Shown here one piece after another: positions 54,955 to 64,000 of a stretch of 64,000 nucleotides of DNA (its first letter is position 1; the number at the start of each line of letters is the position of its first letter). Under the pieces are notes generated by a model. The model saw only the letters and a program-made list of their open reading frames with translations. It was not told where the DNA came from and ran no database searches. This DNA comes from an uncultured Lachnospiraceae bacterium (lineage in GTDB: Bacteria > Bacillota > Clostridia > Lachnospirales > Lachnospiraceae): assembly GCA_902767015.1 (NCBI GenBank), contig CACXFV010000117.1, positions 53,552-117,551 of the forward strand. Reading direction: 5' to 3'. Position numbers and translations under genes: made by a program.

Positions 54955-56619
54955 TCACACCTTAAAGCAGCTTCCCCCTATAAATTCCCGGATCAAGGAA
55001 TTATTCGGGATTGACTCTGTATTTACCCCCAAAAAATAATCTAAGAATTTTAAAAGCCGTTTTGCTTCAATATATTCTTTAGAATTTCTGTCAATGCCAA
55101 ATAATAACGGCTCCGCAAACTGTTTCAACACGGCAAGCTCGTAGATTAACGCAGAATTAAACATGACATCTGCTTCCTCCTGAAACGGAAAAATATAGCT
55201 TTCCTCACCATGTCTGACAGACTTCCATCTGGAGATTGTCTCCTGTGCCGAAATTCCTCTTGTTCTGGCATCTCTCACCATTCTCCTGATTAGTCTTCCG
55301 TCTGTTGTGGCAATTCTGTTATGTTCATCAACATTGAGCTGTGTCAATGCGCTGATATATATCTTGAACTTACTTTCCTTCGGAAGTGTATAGGAGAGTT
55401 TATCATTCAGTCCATGAATCCCCTCTATTACAAGGATATCATCCTTTCCCAATGTAAGGGTATTTCCCTTATATTCTCTCTCTCCGGTAATAAAGTTATA
55501 GGCAGGCATCCTTACGGTACGTCCGGCCGACAACTCCGTCATATCCCTGTTAAACTGCTCTACATCAATGGCATCAAGCACCTCAAAATTATAGTTTCCC
55601 TCTTCATCTCTCGGTGTAATGGATCTGTTGACAAAATAATTATCTATCGCAATCGGATGAGGGGTAATTCCGTTTACACGAAGCTGAATACTGAGACGAT
55701 GGGAGAAGCTTGTCTTTCCCGACGAAGAAGGTCCCGCAATCATAATGAATTTTTTGCCTTTATCTTCGGCAATCTGCGCTGCAATCTCCGCTATTTTCTT
55801 TTCCTGCAATGCCTCTGCTACCAAAATAATATCATTAATATTTCCTTTGGAAATCTCTTCATTAAGGTCACCCACTGTTTCAAGTCCGAACATCGTACCC
55901 CATTTTTCGGATTCCTTCAGAACACTGAATAACTTACGCTGTGGATGAAACTCCGGTACCTCATATGGTTTTTCTTTGACCGGCAGCTGAAGGACAAATC
56001 CCTCATCATAGAGATATAATTCAAAATATTTAATATAGCCTGTACTTGGTACCATATAGCCGTAAAAATAATCTTCAAATCCTCTGATACTGTAGATATT
56101 GACTTTGGAAGCTCTTCTAAATTTGAAAAGCTTTTCCTTATCATACATTTTGTGTCTTCTGAACAACTTAAGAGCACTGGACGTGCCAATGGTTCTTTTA
56201 TTAATCGGAAGATTATCCGCTACAAGTTCTTTCATTTTTTTTCTGACTTTGTCAAGCAGCTCTTCATTTAATATCAGGTTTCCTTTTATGACACAGTAAT
56301 ATCCCTTACTCAGAGAATATTCCACACAGATTTTTTCTATGTTCTTATTTCCTACCACATCATTAAACGCTTTTAACATAATTAACGTGGCACTTCTCTT
56401 ATATGCTTCCATTCCCGGTGTGGATTTCACTGTGAGAAATTCCACCTCGCAATCAGAAGACACTCTCTTAAACAGCTCCACAAGCTTGCCATCCCTTAAT
56501 GCCATCACCACCGGTGCATCATACTCTTCCTTAAGCGTCTGTGCTATCTCAAGAAGACTGGTGCCTTCTTCATACTGCCTTACCTGATTCCCAATTTTTA
56601 CATTACATAAATCTGCCAT
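54955..56619 (-). CDS. TGS-domain uridine kinase-like nucleoside kinase
   Basis: 554 residues. The N-terminus (about 1-60) is a TGS domain like that of threonyl-tRNA synthetase. It is followed by a ThrRS-like second domain (about 60-270), then a uridine kinase/phosphoribulokinase domain from about 285: Walker A AGPSSSGKTSFSHRL, IDNYFVNR for substrate and VIEGIHGLND. The combination is a known Firmicutes/Thermotoga family usually called nucleoside kinase. Possibly the TGS part senses tRNA or (p)ppGpp-type ligands; that is speculation. Gap to trmK is 18 bp. Confidence 0.87.
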   Translation of the reverse strand: MADLCNVKIGNQVRQYEEGTSLLEIAQTLKEEYDAPVVMALRDGKLVELFKRVSSDCEVEFLTVKSTPGMEAYKRSATLIMLKAFNDVVGNKNIEKICVEYSLSKGYYCVIKGNLILNEELLDKVRKKMKELVADNLPINKRTIGTSSALKLFRRHKMYDKEKLFKFRRASKVNIYSIRGFEDYFYGYMVPSTGYIKYFELYLYDEGFVLQLPVKEKPYEVPEFHPQRKLFSVLKESEKWGTMFGLETVGDLNEEISKGNINDIILVAEALQEKKIAEIAAQIAEDKGKKFIMIAGPSSSGKTSFSHRLSIQLRVNGITPHPIAIDNYFVNRSITPRDEEGNYNFEVLDAIDVEQFNRDMTELSAGRTVRMPAYNFITGEREYKGNTLTLGKDDILVIEGIHGLNDKLSYTLPKESKFKIYISALTQLNVDEHNRIATTDGRLIRRMVRDARTRGISAQETISRWKSVRHGEESYIFPFQEEADVMFNSALIYELAVLKQFAEPLLFGIDRNSKEYIEAKRLLKFLDYFLGVNTESIPNNSLIREFIGGSCFKV

Positions 56620-56637
56620 TGTCTAACCTCTCTTTCC

Positions 56638-57333
56638 TCATAAAAGTATCTTCTCTATTTCTGCCACTTCACTCTTAATCTGTTCATATCTCAAAGCTGA
56701 CGCTATATTATCACCATTTTTCAAATTCTCAAGTATGAGATAATCCTTTTGTCTTTTCTGTTCAAGAAAACCCTTAAACACTTCCTCTTTTCTTTCCAAC
56801 AGAAGCTTTCCATACTTATACTCCAATGCAGAATATTGTTCTTCCTTCCCACTATGTGTTTTGATAATGGTATAATATTTTCCGTCGTCTTTCACCATTT
56901 CCTCATTGATAATTCTATGCCCTATCCGGTGCACATATGCACGAACCTCCGGGATTTCAGAGTGTGGTGATAATACCAGTTCATTTAACTTATTCACCAC
57001 ATCGCTGCCTCTAAAAAGAATATTTTTCATGAGTTCCCCGCCAAGTCCGGAAATACATGCAATCTCCGCCTCATTTTTCTCCAGTTTTTCAAAACCATCA
57101 GAAAGCCTTACTTCAATCTCTTCTTCCAGTCCGTTCTGCGTTATATTTTCTCTTGCCCGTTCTAAAGGTCCTGCATTGATATCCATGGCAATCACATGCT
57201 CTGCCAACCCGTTTTTTATCAGATAAATAGGCACATAGCCATGATCAGTACCTATATCCGCCACACGATATCCCGGTGTCACTGTCTGAGCGACTCTTAT
57301 CAGTCTGTACGATATCTTCATATTGCAAAACAT
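56638..57333 (-). CDS. trmK: tRNA (adenine(22)-N1)-methyltransferase
   Basis: 231 residues of class-I SAM methyltransferase. ADIGTDHGYVPIYLI binds SAM, AMDINAGPLERARENI follows, and CISGLGGELMKNIL stands where the NPP-type motif is in others. LSPHSEIPEVRAYVHRIGH and the helical C-terminus match TrmK/YqfN, whose place next to rpoD is conserved in Firmicutes. The ATG at 57333 has AAGGA 5 nt ahead; one at 57321 (MKISYRL) is also possible. Confidence 0.92.
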   Translation of the reverse strand: MFCNMKISYRLIRVAQTVTPGYRVADIGTDHGYVPIYLIKNGLAEHVIAMDINAGPLERARENITQNGLEEEIEVRLSDGFEKLEKNEAEIACISGLGGELMKNILFRGSDVVNKLNELVLSPHSEIPEVRAYVHRIGHRIINEEMVKDDGKYYTIIKTHSGKEEQYSALEYKYGKLLLERKEEVFKGFLEQKRQKDYLILENLKNGDNIASALRYEQIKSEVAEIEKILL

Positions 57334-57452
57334 TCCTTTCCTTGAATGAGAACCTTCCCCACAAGAACTACTTTTCTATCTGTCTGACATTATTCATTAT
57401 GCTTCACGAGTATCCACCACCCGCACTTCGCAGGCACAGTGAATAATAAGCA

Positions 57453-58592
57453 TCATTCAAGATAGTCTCTCAGCTTTTTACTCCTGCTAGGATGTCTTAA
57501 TTTTCTTAATGCCTTCGCCTCAATCTGCCGTATTCTCTCTCTGGTGACATGAAACACTTTGCCCACCTCTTCTAGTGTTCTCGGTCTTCCATCCTCCAGA
57601 CCAAACCGCAGATTAAGCACCCTTCTCTCACGCTCTGTCAGCGTTGTGAGCACATCGACTATCTGTTCCTTTAACATGGTATATGTCGCTGCCTCTGCCG
57701 GTATCGGAACATTATCATCCTGTATAAAATCTCCCAGATGACTGTCATCCTCTTCCCCTATCGGCGTCTCTAACGAAACAGGCTCCTGTGAAATCTTCAA
57801 AATCTCCCTCACCTTATCAATCGGCATATTGATTCTCTCTGATATTTCCTTTGCTGAAGGCTCTCTGCCAAGCTCCTGCACTAACTGTCTTGATACTCTG
57901 TTTAGTTTATTAATCGTCTCTACCATATGCACCGGTATTCTTATGGTCCTTGCCTGATCTGCAATGGCTCTGGTAATCGCCTGACGTATCCACCATGTGG
58001 CATAGGTACTGAATTTATACCCCATTTTATAATCAAATTTATCCACTGCCTTAATCAATCCTAAATTGCCCTCCTGAATCAAATCAAGAAGCTGCAATCC
58101 TCTGCCCACATATCGCTTGGCAATACTGACCACAAGTCTTAAGTTCGCCTCTGCCAACTGCTTTTTAGCATCATCATCCCCCTGTTCCATCCTCTTAGAG
58201 ATTTCAATCTCTTCCTCTAAGGAGAGAAGCGGTATTTTTCCTATCTCTTTGAGATACATCCGCACCGGGTCATCAATCCCCACTCCTTCAGGCGCTGACA
58301 GATCGATTTGAGACAAGTCGATATCCTCTGCCTCGTCAAGCTCCCCCAGGTCATCAATATCCTCCATGTCCTCAATATCACCTATATTCTCCAGTTCATT
58401 TTCAGGCACAGGTACAAGATCAATCTTTTCCTTATCCAGTCTCTCCATGACCTGTTCATATATATCCTCGTCCGTTACCGTTTGCGGCACAAAATCCACT
58501 ATATCTTCAGAACTAACGCAGTTACCGCTTTTCCTTGCCTTCTCGATTAATCCGGATACACTATCCTCTAAATCATATTCCTTTTCTTTCAT
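57453..58592 (-). CDS. rpoD: Primary sigma factor
   Basis: 379-residue sigma-70 group 1 factor (SigA). Region 1.1 is short and acidic, with an Asp/Glu run (about 65-100). Region 1.2/2.1 has [16 protein letters not shown]. Region 2 has the core [19 protein letters not shown] and [17 protein letters not shown] for the -10 element. Region 3 has [14 protein letters not shown]. Region 4.2 has [23 protein letters not shown] for the -35 element. It lies downstream of dnaG, the classic macromolecular-synthesis order. The start has only a weak GGG site. Confidence 0.98.
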   Translation of the reverse strand: MKEKEYDLEDSVSGLIEKARKSGNCVSSEDIVDFVPQTVTDEDIYEQVMERLDKEKIDLVPVPENELENIGDIEDMEDIDDLGELDEAEDIDLSQIDLSAPEGVGIDDPVRMYLKEIGKIPLLSLEEEIEISKRMEQGDDDAKKQLAEANLRLVVSIAKRYVGRGLQLLDLIQEGNLGLIKAVDKFDYKMGYKFSTYATWWIRQAITRAIADQARTIRIPVHMVETINKLNRVSRQLVQELGREPSAKEISERINMPIDKVREILKISQEPVSLETPIGEEDDSHLGDFIQDDNVPIPAEAATYTMLKEQIVDVLTTLTERERRVLNLRFGLEDGRPRTLEEVGKVFHVTRERIRQIEAKALRKLRHPSRSKKLRDYLE

Positions 58593-58665
58593 TTAATGAT
58601 ACCCATGCATCTGGCAGATTCTCCTGCCCACGGCTGTCCTTTCTTAATTATATGAATGTTACGAT

Positions 58666-60438
58666 TTACAATGAAATATGCAGCTTTTTCAATTTTTTCT
58701 GCTTATCTATAATCTCCTGTAACTCAGATACATCACTCACATTTTTCGCTTTTTCATCAAGGCTGTTCTGCCTCACCTTTATCACCATATCATTTAATGC
58801 CTTTTCTTTTTCTTCAATACTCATATCCTCACGCATGGACGTATTAAAGAGCTTTGCCGCCTCTTTATGCTCTTCCTCATCCATAAATTCATTCAGTATC
58901 TTCGCCGGATTGACTTCTCCCTGCCTGAATTGCTCAAACAACATCTCCGCGACCTTATGATATATAGGCAGCAAAAAATCATTCTCATCTATGTTGTCCT
59001 TAATCTTATCGTAAAGTGTTAAATCCTCAATAAGCCATGTAAGAAGCAGCCTCTGGGCTTTAATGATACCATTATCCTTATCCCTGCTTACTTTTCTCTT
59101 TGCCTTACTTTCTTCATCATCAGCTTCAAACTCCTTTGATGAGCCTGCTACATAATTGACGGCAAGTCTTTTCACACTACTCTCAAGACTTTCTAACGGT
59201 ATCATAAATTCCCTGCTCACCGCGTCAATATATACGTTTCTCTCAAGCTCATTCTGAAATTCCAATAATTTTTCTGCCGTCCGGTTATAAAACTCCGCTT
59301 TCTCACGTGGTACTGTCAGATGATAATTTTCTTTTAACATTCTTATTTCGAAGATAAATGCATCTGTGGCGCCGTCAATCCTCTTTTGATATTCATCCGT
59401 TCCGAGATTTTTGATAAATTCATCCGGATCCTTATATGGTGACATGTCAAGCACCTTCACCGCTATTCCCGCTTTTTTCAGAAGTGGTATTGCCCTTAAG
59501 GCTGCCTTTCGTCCCGCTTCATCACTGTCAAAGGTAAGCACTGCTTCTTTTATATACCGCTTCAAAAGCATGGCATGCTGTTCGGAAAAAGCGGTGCCAA
59601 GCGCAGCAACCGCATTCGTAAAGCCTGATTTCTGAAGGGCAATAACATCCATATACCCCTCACAGATTAACATATATGAGGCTCTTGCCGTTCTGGCAAA
59701 GTTCATCCCATACAGATTGCGGCTCTTCTCAAATATTCTCGTTTCAGGCGAATTAAGGTACTTTGGCTTTCCCTCTCCCATGACTCTGCCGCCAAAGCCT
59801 ATTACCCTGCCATTAATATCAAGAATAGGGAACATCACCCTGTTAAAAAATTTATCATAGGTTCCTTTTTCCAAAAAGGAAAATAATCCTGTCTCCTTCA
59901 AAATCTCATCTGCATATCCGAGGGACTTAAGGTAACGGTACAAATCGTTGCTGGTCTTGTCGGCATATCCCAATCCAAAATGAACGATATCCTTTTCACT
60001 AAGACCTCTCTCCCGAAAATAACTCAACCCTACTTTGCCCTTATCCGATTTTAACTGATGATAAAAATAAATAGCTGCCTTTTTATTAATCTCAAACAGG
60101 GTGGCTTTCAAATCCCTGTTTTTCTTTTCCTCGGCAGAATACTCTGCCTCCGGCAGTGCCACGCCCGCTCTGTCCGCCAACAGCTTTACTGCCTCCAGAA
60201 AAGAATAATTCTCATACTTCATGATAAAAGAATAGATATTTCCACCCTCGCCACATCCAAAGCAATAGTACATCTGTTTAGATGGTGTAACAGAAAAAGA
60301 GGGCGATTTTTCATTATGAAAAGGACATAACCCAAAATATGTCGCCCCACTCTTTTTCAGCTTCACATATGACGAAATCACATCGACAATATCATTTCTC
60401 GAACGCACTTCTTCTATCAGTTCATCACTATAATACAT
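58666..60438 (-). CDS. dnaG: DNA primase
   Basis: 590 residues that make RNA primers for replication. N-terminal zinc site with CPFHNEKSPSFSVTP and CFGCGEGG. The RNA polymerase core has the TOPRIM motifs LICEGYMDVIALQKSG and LTFDSDEAGRKAA. The C-terminal part (about 420-590) is the helicase-binding region. GAGGG precedes the ATG. Gap to rpoD is 73 bp and to dgt 82 bp. Confidence 0.97.
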   Translation of the reverse strand: MYYSDELIEEVRSRNDIVDVISSYVKLKKSGATYFGLCPFHNEKSPSFSVTPSKQMYYCFGCGEGGNIYSFIMKYENYSFLEAVKLLADRAGVALPEAEYSAEEKKNRDLKATLFEINKKAAIYFYHQLKSDKGKVGLSYFRERGLSEKDIVHFGLGYADKTSNDLYRYLKSLGYADEILKETGLFSFLEKGTYDKFFNRVMFPILDINGRVIGFGGRVMGEGKPKYLNSPETRIFEKSRNLYGMNFARTARASYMLICEGYMDVIALQKSGFTNAVAALGTAFSEQHAMLLKRYIKEAVLTFDSDEAGRKAALRAIPLLKKAGIAVKVLDMSPYKDPDEFIKNLGTDEYQKRIDGATDAFIFEIRMLKENYHLTVPREKAEFYNRTAEKLLEFQNELERNVYIDAVSREFMIPLESLESSVKRLAVNYVAGSSKEFEADDEESKAKRKVSRDKDNGIIKAQRLLLTWLIEDLTLYDKIKDNIDENDFLLPIYHKVAEMLFEQFRQGEVNPAKILNEFMDEEEHKEAAKLFNTSMREDMSIEEKEKALNDMVIKVRQNSLDEKAKNVSDVSELQEIIDKQKKLKKLHISL

Positions 60439-60520
60439 ACTTTTCCCTCAAACAATATCCTTCTATTATTCCAACCTGACTAAACAGCTGCAATTATTAA
60501 TATTCATAGGTATCCTCCAC

Positions 60521-61528
60521 CTACAATTTCCAAAAATTAGGTACAAATAACTCCTCAAATTTGCTGACAGAATACTGGTCACTCATTCCTGCAATATAAT
60601 CACACACCACTCGCTGTACTTTTTGATTTTTCTCACGAATCAGCGGCAGATATTCCTCCGGCATCTGCTCTAAATGCTCCAGATAATAGGTGTAAAGCGT
60701 TTTCAACATTGTCTTTACCTTTTTTTCCTCGCCCTTTGCCACAGGATTAGAATACACATTTTCAAACATAAACCTTCTAAGTCCGGTCATTGCACTGCTG
60801 ATATCATCAGACATAATAATATCCGGCTTGTCCTTACTCTGAAATACAATATCCGTAATCATATTATTGAGCCGCTCTTTTTTAGAATGACCTAATATCT
60901 GTGTGTATTCCTTCGGTAAATCCTTCTCTGTCAGGATATGTCCGCGTATAGCATCATCAATATCGTGGTTAATATATGCCATTTTGTCAGAGATTCTTAC
61001 TATCTTCCCCTCCATAGTGGAAGGCCTTCCCGATGTCCGGTGATTGACAATGCCATCTCTGACCTCCTTTGTCAGATTTAACCCCTCACCCTTTTTCTCC
61101 AAAAGCTCCACTACTCTAATACTCTGCTCAAAATGAGTAAAGCCGTCTTCACACACATCATTAAGGGCAGACTCGCCCGCATGTCCAAAAGGCGTATGTC
61201 CCAAATCATGCCCTAATGCTATCGCCTCAGTGAGTTCCTCATTCAATCTGAGGGCTTTGGCAATGGTTCTGGCAATCTGTGAAACTTCTAATGTATGGGT
61301 TAGTCTCGTTCTGTAATGATCTCCTGCCGGTGCAAGAAACACCTGCGTCTTATGTTTCATCCTCCGAAACGCCTTACAATGGATAATTCTGTCTCTGTCC
61401 CGCTGATAGCATGTCCTTATATCACATTCTTTTTCAGGAATATCACGACCTTTTGAATATCTGCTAAAGGATGCGTATTCGCTCAATGTTTTCAGTTCTA
61501 ATTCTTCAGTTTCCTCTCTAATTGTCAT
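60521..61528 (-). CDS. dgt: Deoxyguanosinetriphosphate triphosphohydrolase-like protein
   Basis: 335 residues of HD-domain dNTP triphosphohydrolase. The metal motifs are H in RLTHTLEVSQIARTIAKAL, HD in ALGHDLGHTPFGHAGE and D in MAYINHDIDDA. The CKAFRRMKHKTQVF stretch before the HD domain is typical for dGTPase-like proteins of Firmicutes. The ATG at 61528 follows AAGAGG; the frame runs open to 61606 but overlaps deoD. A link with dNTP pool control suits its position in front of dnaG. Confidence 0.92.
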   Translation of the reverse strand: MTIREETEELELKTLSEYASFSRYSKGRDIPEKECDIRTCYQRDRDRIIHCKAFRRMKHKTQVFLAPAGDHYRTRLTHTLEVSQIARTIAKALRLNEELTEAIALGHDLGHTPFGHAGESALNDVCEDGFTHFEQSIRVVELLEKKGEGLNLTKEVRDGIVNHRTSGRPSTMEGKIVRISDKMAYINHDIDDAIRGHILTEKDLPKEYTQILGHSKKERLNNMITDIVFQSKDKPDIIMSDDISSAMTGLRRFMFENVYSNPVAKGEEKKVKTMLKTLYTYYLEHLEQMPEEYLPLIREKNQKVQRVVCDYIAGMSDQYSVSKFEELFVPNFWKL

Positions 61529-61577
61529 AATACCTCTTTTCAGAAACAATTGACGGCTGCAGGATAACAGCTTATCA

Positions 61578-62294
61578 CTACAGGCTGACTGCCGTTTCAA
61601 GCGCAATCTTCATCATATCTGTAAATGACTTTTCTCTCTCCTGTGCTGTCGTCACCTCCGGTGTCACAAAAGAATCCGAAATCGTCAGCAGACAGGCCGC
61701 CTGCCTGCCTAAAACAGATGCATTGTGAAACAGTGCAAAGCTCTCCATTTCAACACACAGACACCCCTTCTCCTCATAGAGTTTTTGATAATATGGTGTC
61801 TTATCCTCCCTGTAAAATACATCTGACGAATGTACCCGTCCTTCCAATATAGGTATCCCGATTCTTCCGGCAGTTTCACGTATCATTTTGCACAAATCTT
61901 CTGACGGATATGTCATGTCCTTATCATATCCATTCTGTGTTCTGGCGTAACTTGATTCGGAATAGGCACTGTCCGCAAGGATAACATCAAACACCTTTGC
62001 TTTCTCGCAGTAAGAGCCTGCCGAACCGATTCTTATGATATTCTCCACATCATATACGGAATACAGCTCATATGAATAAATGCCAATGGAAGGCATCCCC
62101 ATTCCGGAGCCCATCACAGAAACCTTCGCGTGATCATATTCTCCCGTATACCCGTACATATTTCTCACATCATTAAACTGCACTACATTCTCAAGAAAGT
62201 TCTCTGCAATAAACTTTGCCCTGAGCGGATCTCCCGGCATCAGCACCGTTTTTGCAATATCCCCTTTTTGTGCCCTGTTGTGTGGTGTTGCCAT
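61578..62294 (-). CDS. deoD: Purine nucleoside phosphorylase DeoD
   Basis: Hexameric-type phosphorylase of purine nucleosides, 238 residues: MPGDPLRAKFIAENFLE at the phosphate site, MGMPSIGIYSYEL, RIGSAGSY, VEMESFALF (ribose/purine site) and LTISDSF with the conserved Asp. AGGAGG spaced 8 nt sets the ATG at 62294; the longer frame to 62366 runs over the site. It stands between the old tRNA-side terminator and dgt. Confidence 0.95.
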   Translation of the reverse strand: MATPHNRAQKGDIAKTVLMPGDPLRAKFIAENFLENVVQFNDVRNMYGYTGEYDHAKVSVMGSGMGMPSIGIYSYELYSVYDVENIIRIGSAGSYCEKAKVFDVILADSAYSESSYARTQNGYDKDMTYPSEDLCKMIRETAGRIGIPILEGRVHSSDVFYREDKTPYYQKLYEEKGCLCVEMESFALFHNASVLGRQAACLLTISDSFVTPEVTTAQEREKSFTDMMKIALETAVSL

Positions 62295-62363
62295 TCGCAT
62301 CTCCTCCTTTATGATATTCAATTTTAATCCGGACAATTTTATATTACCCAAAAAGAGATTACT

Positions 62364-62400
62364 CAAAAAGAGGGTAGCTGAGATGCATCTCCTCTACCCT
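62364..62400 (-). terminator. Terminator upstream of deoD, probably of a displaced tRNA gene
   Basis: On the minus strand AGGGTAG (62400-62394) pairs with CTACCCT (62377-62371), enclosing the palindrome AGATGCATCT, and is followed by CTTTTT. It is 55 bp downstream of the tRNA 3'-end fragment, which suits the terminator of the original tRNA gene. Confidence 0.75.
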
Positions 62401-62455
62401 GCTTCATTCTTCTGACTTTATCACTCTGCCAATCTATACGACCTATATAATCAAT

Positions 62456-62480
62456 GCGGAAAAAGGGACTTGAACCCTGA
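62456..62480 (-). other. tRNA 3'-end fragment, attachment-site scar
   Basis: Minus-strand AGGGTTCAAGTCCCT followed by TTTTCCGC is the T-arm plus the 3' half of an acceptor stem, with no 5' part of a tRNA nearby. The TTCAAGT loop is typical of Leu/Ser-type tRNAs, and an acceptor of the form GCGGAAA would fit a leucine tRNA. It borders the integrase remnant, so it marks where a mobile element recombined with a tRNA gene. The terminator at 62364-62400 lies next to it. Confidence 0.75.
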
Positions 62481-62581
62481 TAAAAAGCCCTATTTTTAGC
62501 ATTTTTAAGCATAAATTTTGTTTACACTTGTTTACACATAATATAAAAAAGAACAACAGGATAAAAATATTTTATACGTTA

Positions 62582-63412
62582 TCAAAAAATATTATTAAAT
62601 TTTTCATAAGTTTCTTCTTCCCTATCTAAACAAAATAAATATGATTCAAATGTTGTTTTTAAGTCAACATGTCCAGATACTTTACAAACAGTATCCAAAT
62701 CAATACCATCAGGTATTATCGTACTAATATAAGTCTTTCTAATTTTATGTGCGCTTTTCTTAGGAATATTTAATAAATCTGCATATCTATAGATTTTTTT
62801 GATCAATGCTATAATTTCTTTTGCTGTATCAGTATAAGGTACATTTCTAGTACCTGCTTGTGTTTTTGCGTGGTCTACAACTTTTTTACCCACATATTCA
62901 AATTTATTTTTTTCTTCATTATACTGATAATCATTAACTTCTGATCTACGTATACAAATAACATTATCAAATTATTCTTAGGATTGTCTTTATATAACTG
63001 CATGGCTAATGTTATTATTTTTTGTTTCTCATCCGAAAAATAAATTTGCGATTTATTATCTTTTTTTACAGTTTTTAGCTTCTAAAATTCTTGATTTTAT
63101 CCAAATAGGGTATAACTCTTTTAAAGTAATATTAGGATTTAAACTATTTTCCCTTGCTTCTTTATTTTTGTAAAAGTCAATAATGGTATCTTCTAATTTT
63201 TCCAAATTACTTTTTGCAATCAATTTTCTTTTACTTTTTGTAGTTTCGTCAGGTAAAGTAGTTTTCCATCTATTATCTTTATCTTTAAATATTTTATACT
63301 TGTGCATTTCGAGATACTTATTTTTTTCTTCTTTGACTATATCATCTCGTATGCTCTCCATGTCGATTATATCATGTGAAATCAAGTAATTCAAGAGTTT
63401 TGTATTATCCAT
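62582..63412 (-). pseudogene. Broken tyrosine recombinase (integrase)
   Basis: Two open pieces on the minus strand, 63412-63056 (N-terminal, AP2-like and SAM-like core-binding part) and 62893-62582 (catalytic end with HKIRKTY, SGHVDLKTTFESYLF giving R, H and Y). Between them the frame shifts in an A/T run near 63065, continues as NKSQIYFSDEKQKIITLAMQ, and is then joined to FDNVICIRRSE by a deletion. The lost segment should hold the TGLRxGEL block with the first catalytic Arg. The enzyme is dead. Lower GC and homopolymer-rich text differ from the core genes. Confidence 0.85.
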
Positions 63413-63517
63413 TATATATTATTTTATCTCTTTGTTACTATTCACAGTATTTTTTGCACGAATAATAGACCTCTCTTCTTAGGGCGGCTCAATCTTATTT
63501 ATTCAGTTCTTATGGAA

Positions 63518-63800
63518 TTATGCTGAGGAGAAGATTTCTTCAATGGTGTAGGGATTTCCAGAACACAGTCTGGATAAAGCAGAAATTTCATTCAAACCGT
63601 TTCTCCTGCAGTTTTCTATATATGATTTGACAACAGCATAGTTATTTGCTGTTTTTGATGACGCAAACTGCCCTGAAACCTTCATCTTTGTTTTTACACC
63701 CCGCAGAGCCCGTTCGCTGATTTATACGAAAGTTCGTATAAATCAGCGAATCCGACCTCAGATTCATAAAAAACAGGACAAAGCTCAGCGGTGGTTTCCG
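63518..63800 (-). pseudogene. IS66-like transposase C-terminal remnant
   Basis: Minus strand, last 55-67 residues open to TAA at 63518: RALRGVKTKMKVSGQFASS, then NNYAVVKSYIENC and IEEIFSSA, the shape of an IS66-family transposase end (ER-x-RxxK-x-KVSG-F, then a helix pair). Upstream, after a frameshift at the 63713-63750 palindrome, another frame reads PETTAELCPVFYESEV and joins it. No start and no flanking ends were found. The stretch 63413-63517 and the last 200 bases (63801-64000) hold nothing I recognise. Confidence 0.6.
63713..63750. repeat. 38-bp perfect inverted repeat inside the transposase remnant
   Basis: TTCGCTGATTTATACGAA (63713-63730) and its exact complement (63733-63750) with only AG between them. 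It is located at the frameshift point of the IS66-like remnant. Confidence 0.8.
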
Positions 63801-64000
63801 GCAGAAATCAGGTAGAAAAATGTGCTGCAGGCTAATGTCCATTATAAGAACCTGTAAGAAAAGAGGGATGAATGTTATAGAGGCATTGATGAAAATATCT
63901 AGGTCGGGAGAAAACGCCTTTGCCTAATGCATAGAGAGCAAAGCTTAGATATGAACATCCCATGAACTAAAGAAAACAGCCACACACGATAGTCCGACTA

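Noticed and set aside
63720-63745. loxP-like site
   Set aside because: Shares only TATACGAA with loxP, and the 2-nt centre is not a recombinase spacer. The similarity is too short to support.
63642-63842. 66-residue ORF on the minus strand as a gene
   Set aside because: It crosses the palindrome and the transposase remnant in a different frame; its residues show no domain, so it is a shadow.

Overview
The window is a piece of a low-GC Firmicutes chromosome, most likely Lachnospiraceae (Clostridia). The main reasons are AGGAGG-type ribosome sites, the SCIFF peptide/ScfB maturase locus, fused SecDF, pyrB-pyrI, ComEA, a TGS-domain uridine-kinase-like protein, an A-type RNase P RNA and a dgt-dnaG-rpoD block. 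Most genes are on the minus strand and most are ordinary housekeeping genes. The accessory parts are the 37.9-51.6 kb surface/Tad-like block and the decayed mobile DNA at the right end.

Layout. 0-2.5 kb: a two-component system (kinase cut by the window edge), a ComEA-like lipoprotein and a small DMT transporter. 2.6-8.8 kb: arginine biosynthesis, argC-argJ-argB-argD on minus, divergent from argG, with ArgR-like operators between them. 8.8-14.2 kb: glf, then a GT2 glycosyltransferase and a GtrA-YfhO fusion that look like a complete lipid-linked glycosylation system. 14.3-20.3 kb: a parvulin lipoprotein, a Maf-HAD fusion, a pyridoxal kinase, a TraX-like membrane protein and a GH13 protein that has lost its catalytic residues. 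20.6-23.1 kb: an ABC-F ATPase and a PHP phosphoesterase. 23.1-28.6 kb: panG-panB-panC-panD-coaBC-coaX, which runs from ketoisovalerate and aspartate to 4'-phosphopantetheine. 29.0-36.3 kb: apt, recJ, secDF and the SCIFF locus (scfB, a 47-residue scfA and a small membrane protein). 36.5-37.7 kb: a CNNM/CorC protein.

37.9-51.6 kb holds the most distinctive block. Two TadZ/CpaE-like proteins without a normal P-loop, a CpaF ATPase, one platform protein that seems to fuse TadB and TadC, four small membrane-anchored proteins and a 2356-residue thioester/Cna_B surface protein all point the same way. I read it as a reduced Tad-like export or pilus machine next to its giant surface adhesin. 51.9-53.5 kb: pyrBI and an exceptionally long terminator hairpin. 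53.5-62.3 kb: a polysaccharide deacetylase, rnpB, the TGS-kinase protein, trmK, rpoD, dnaG, dgt and deoD. From 62.4 kb: a tRNA 3'-end fragment (att scar), a broken tyrosine integrase and an IS66-like transposase remnant.

Three copies of a 102-bp palindrome (26.7, 29.6 and 37.8 kb) carry base-pair-preserving differences, so they look like a structured dispersed repeat. No intact tRNA, CRISPR array or complete insertion sequence was seen. All assignments come from reading the sequence; no database search was run.
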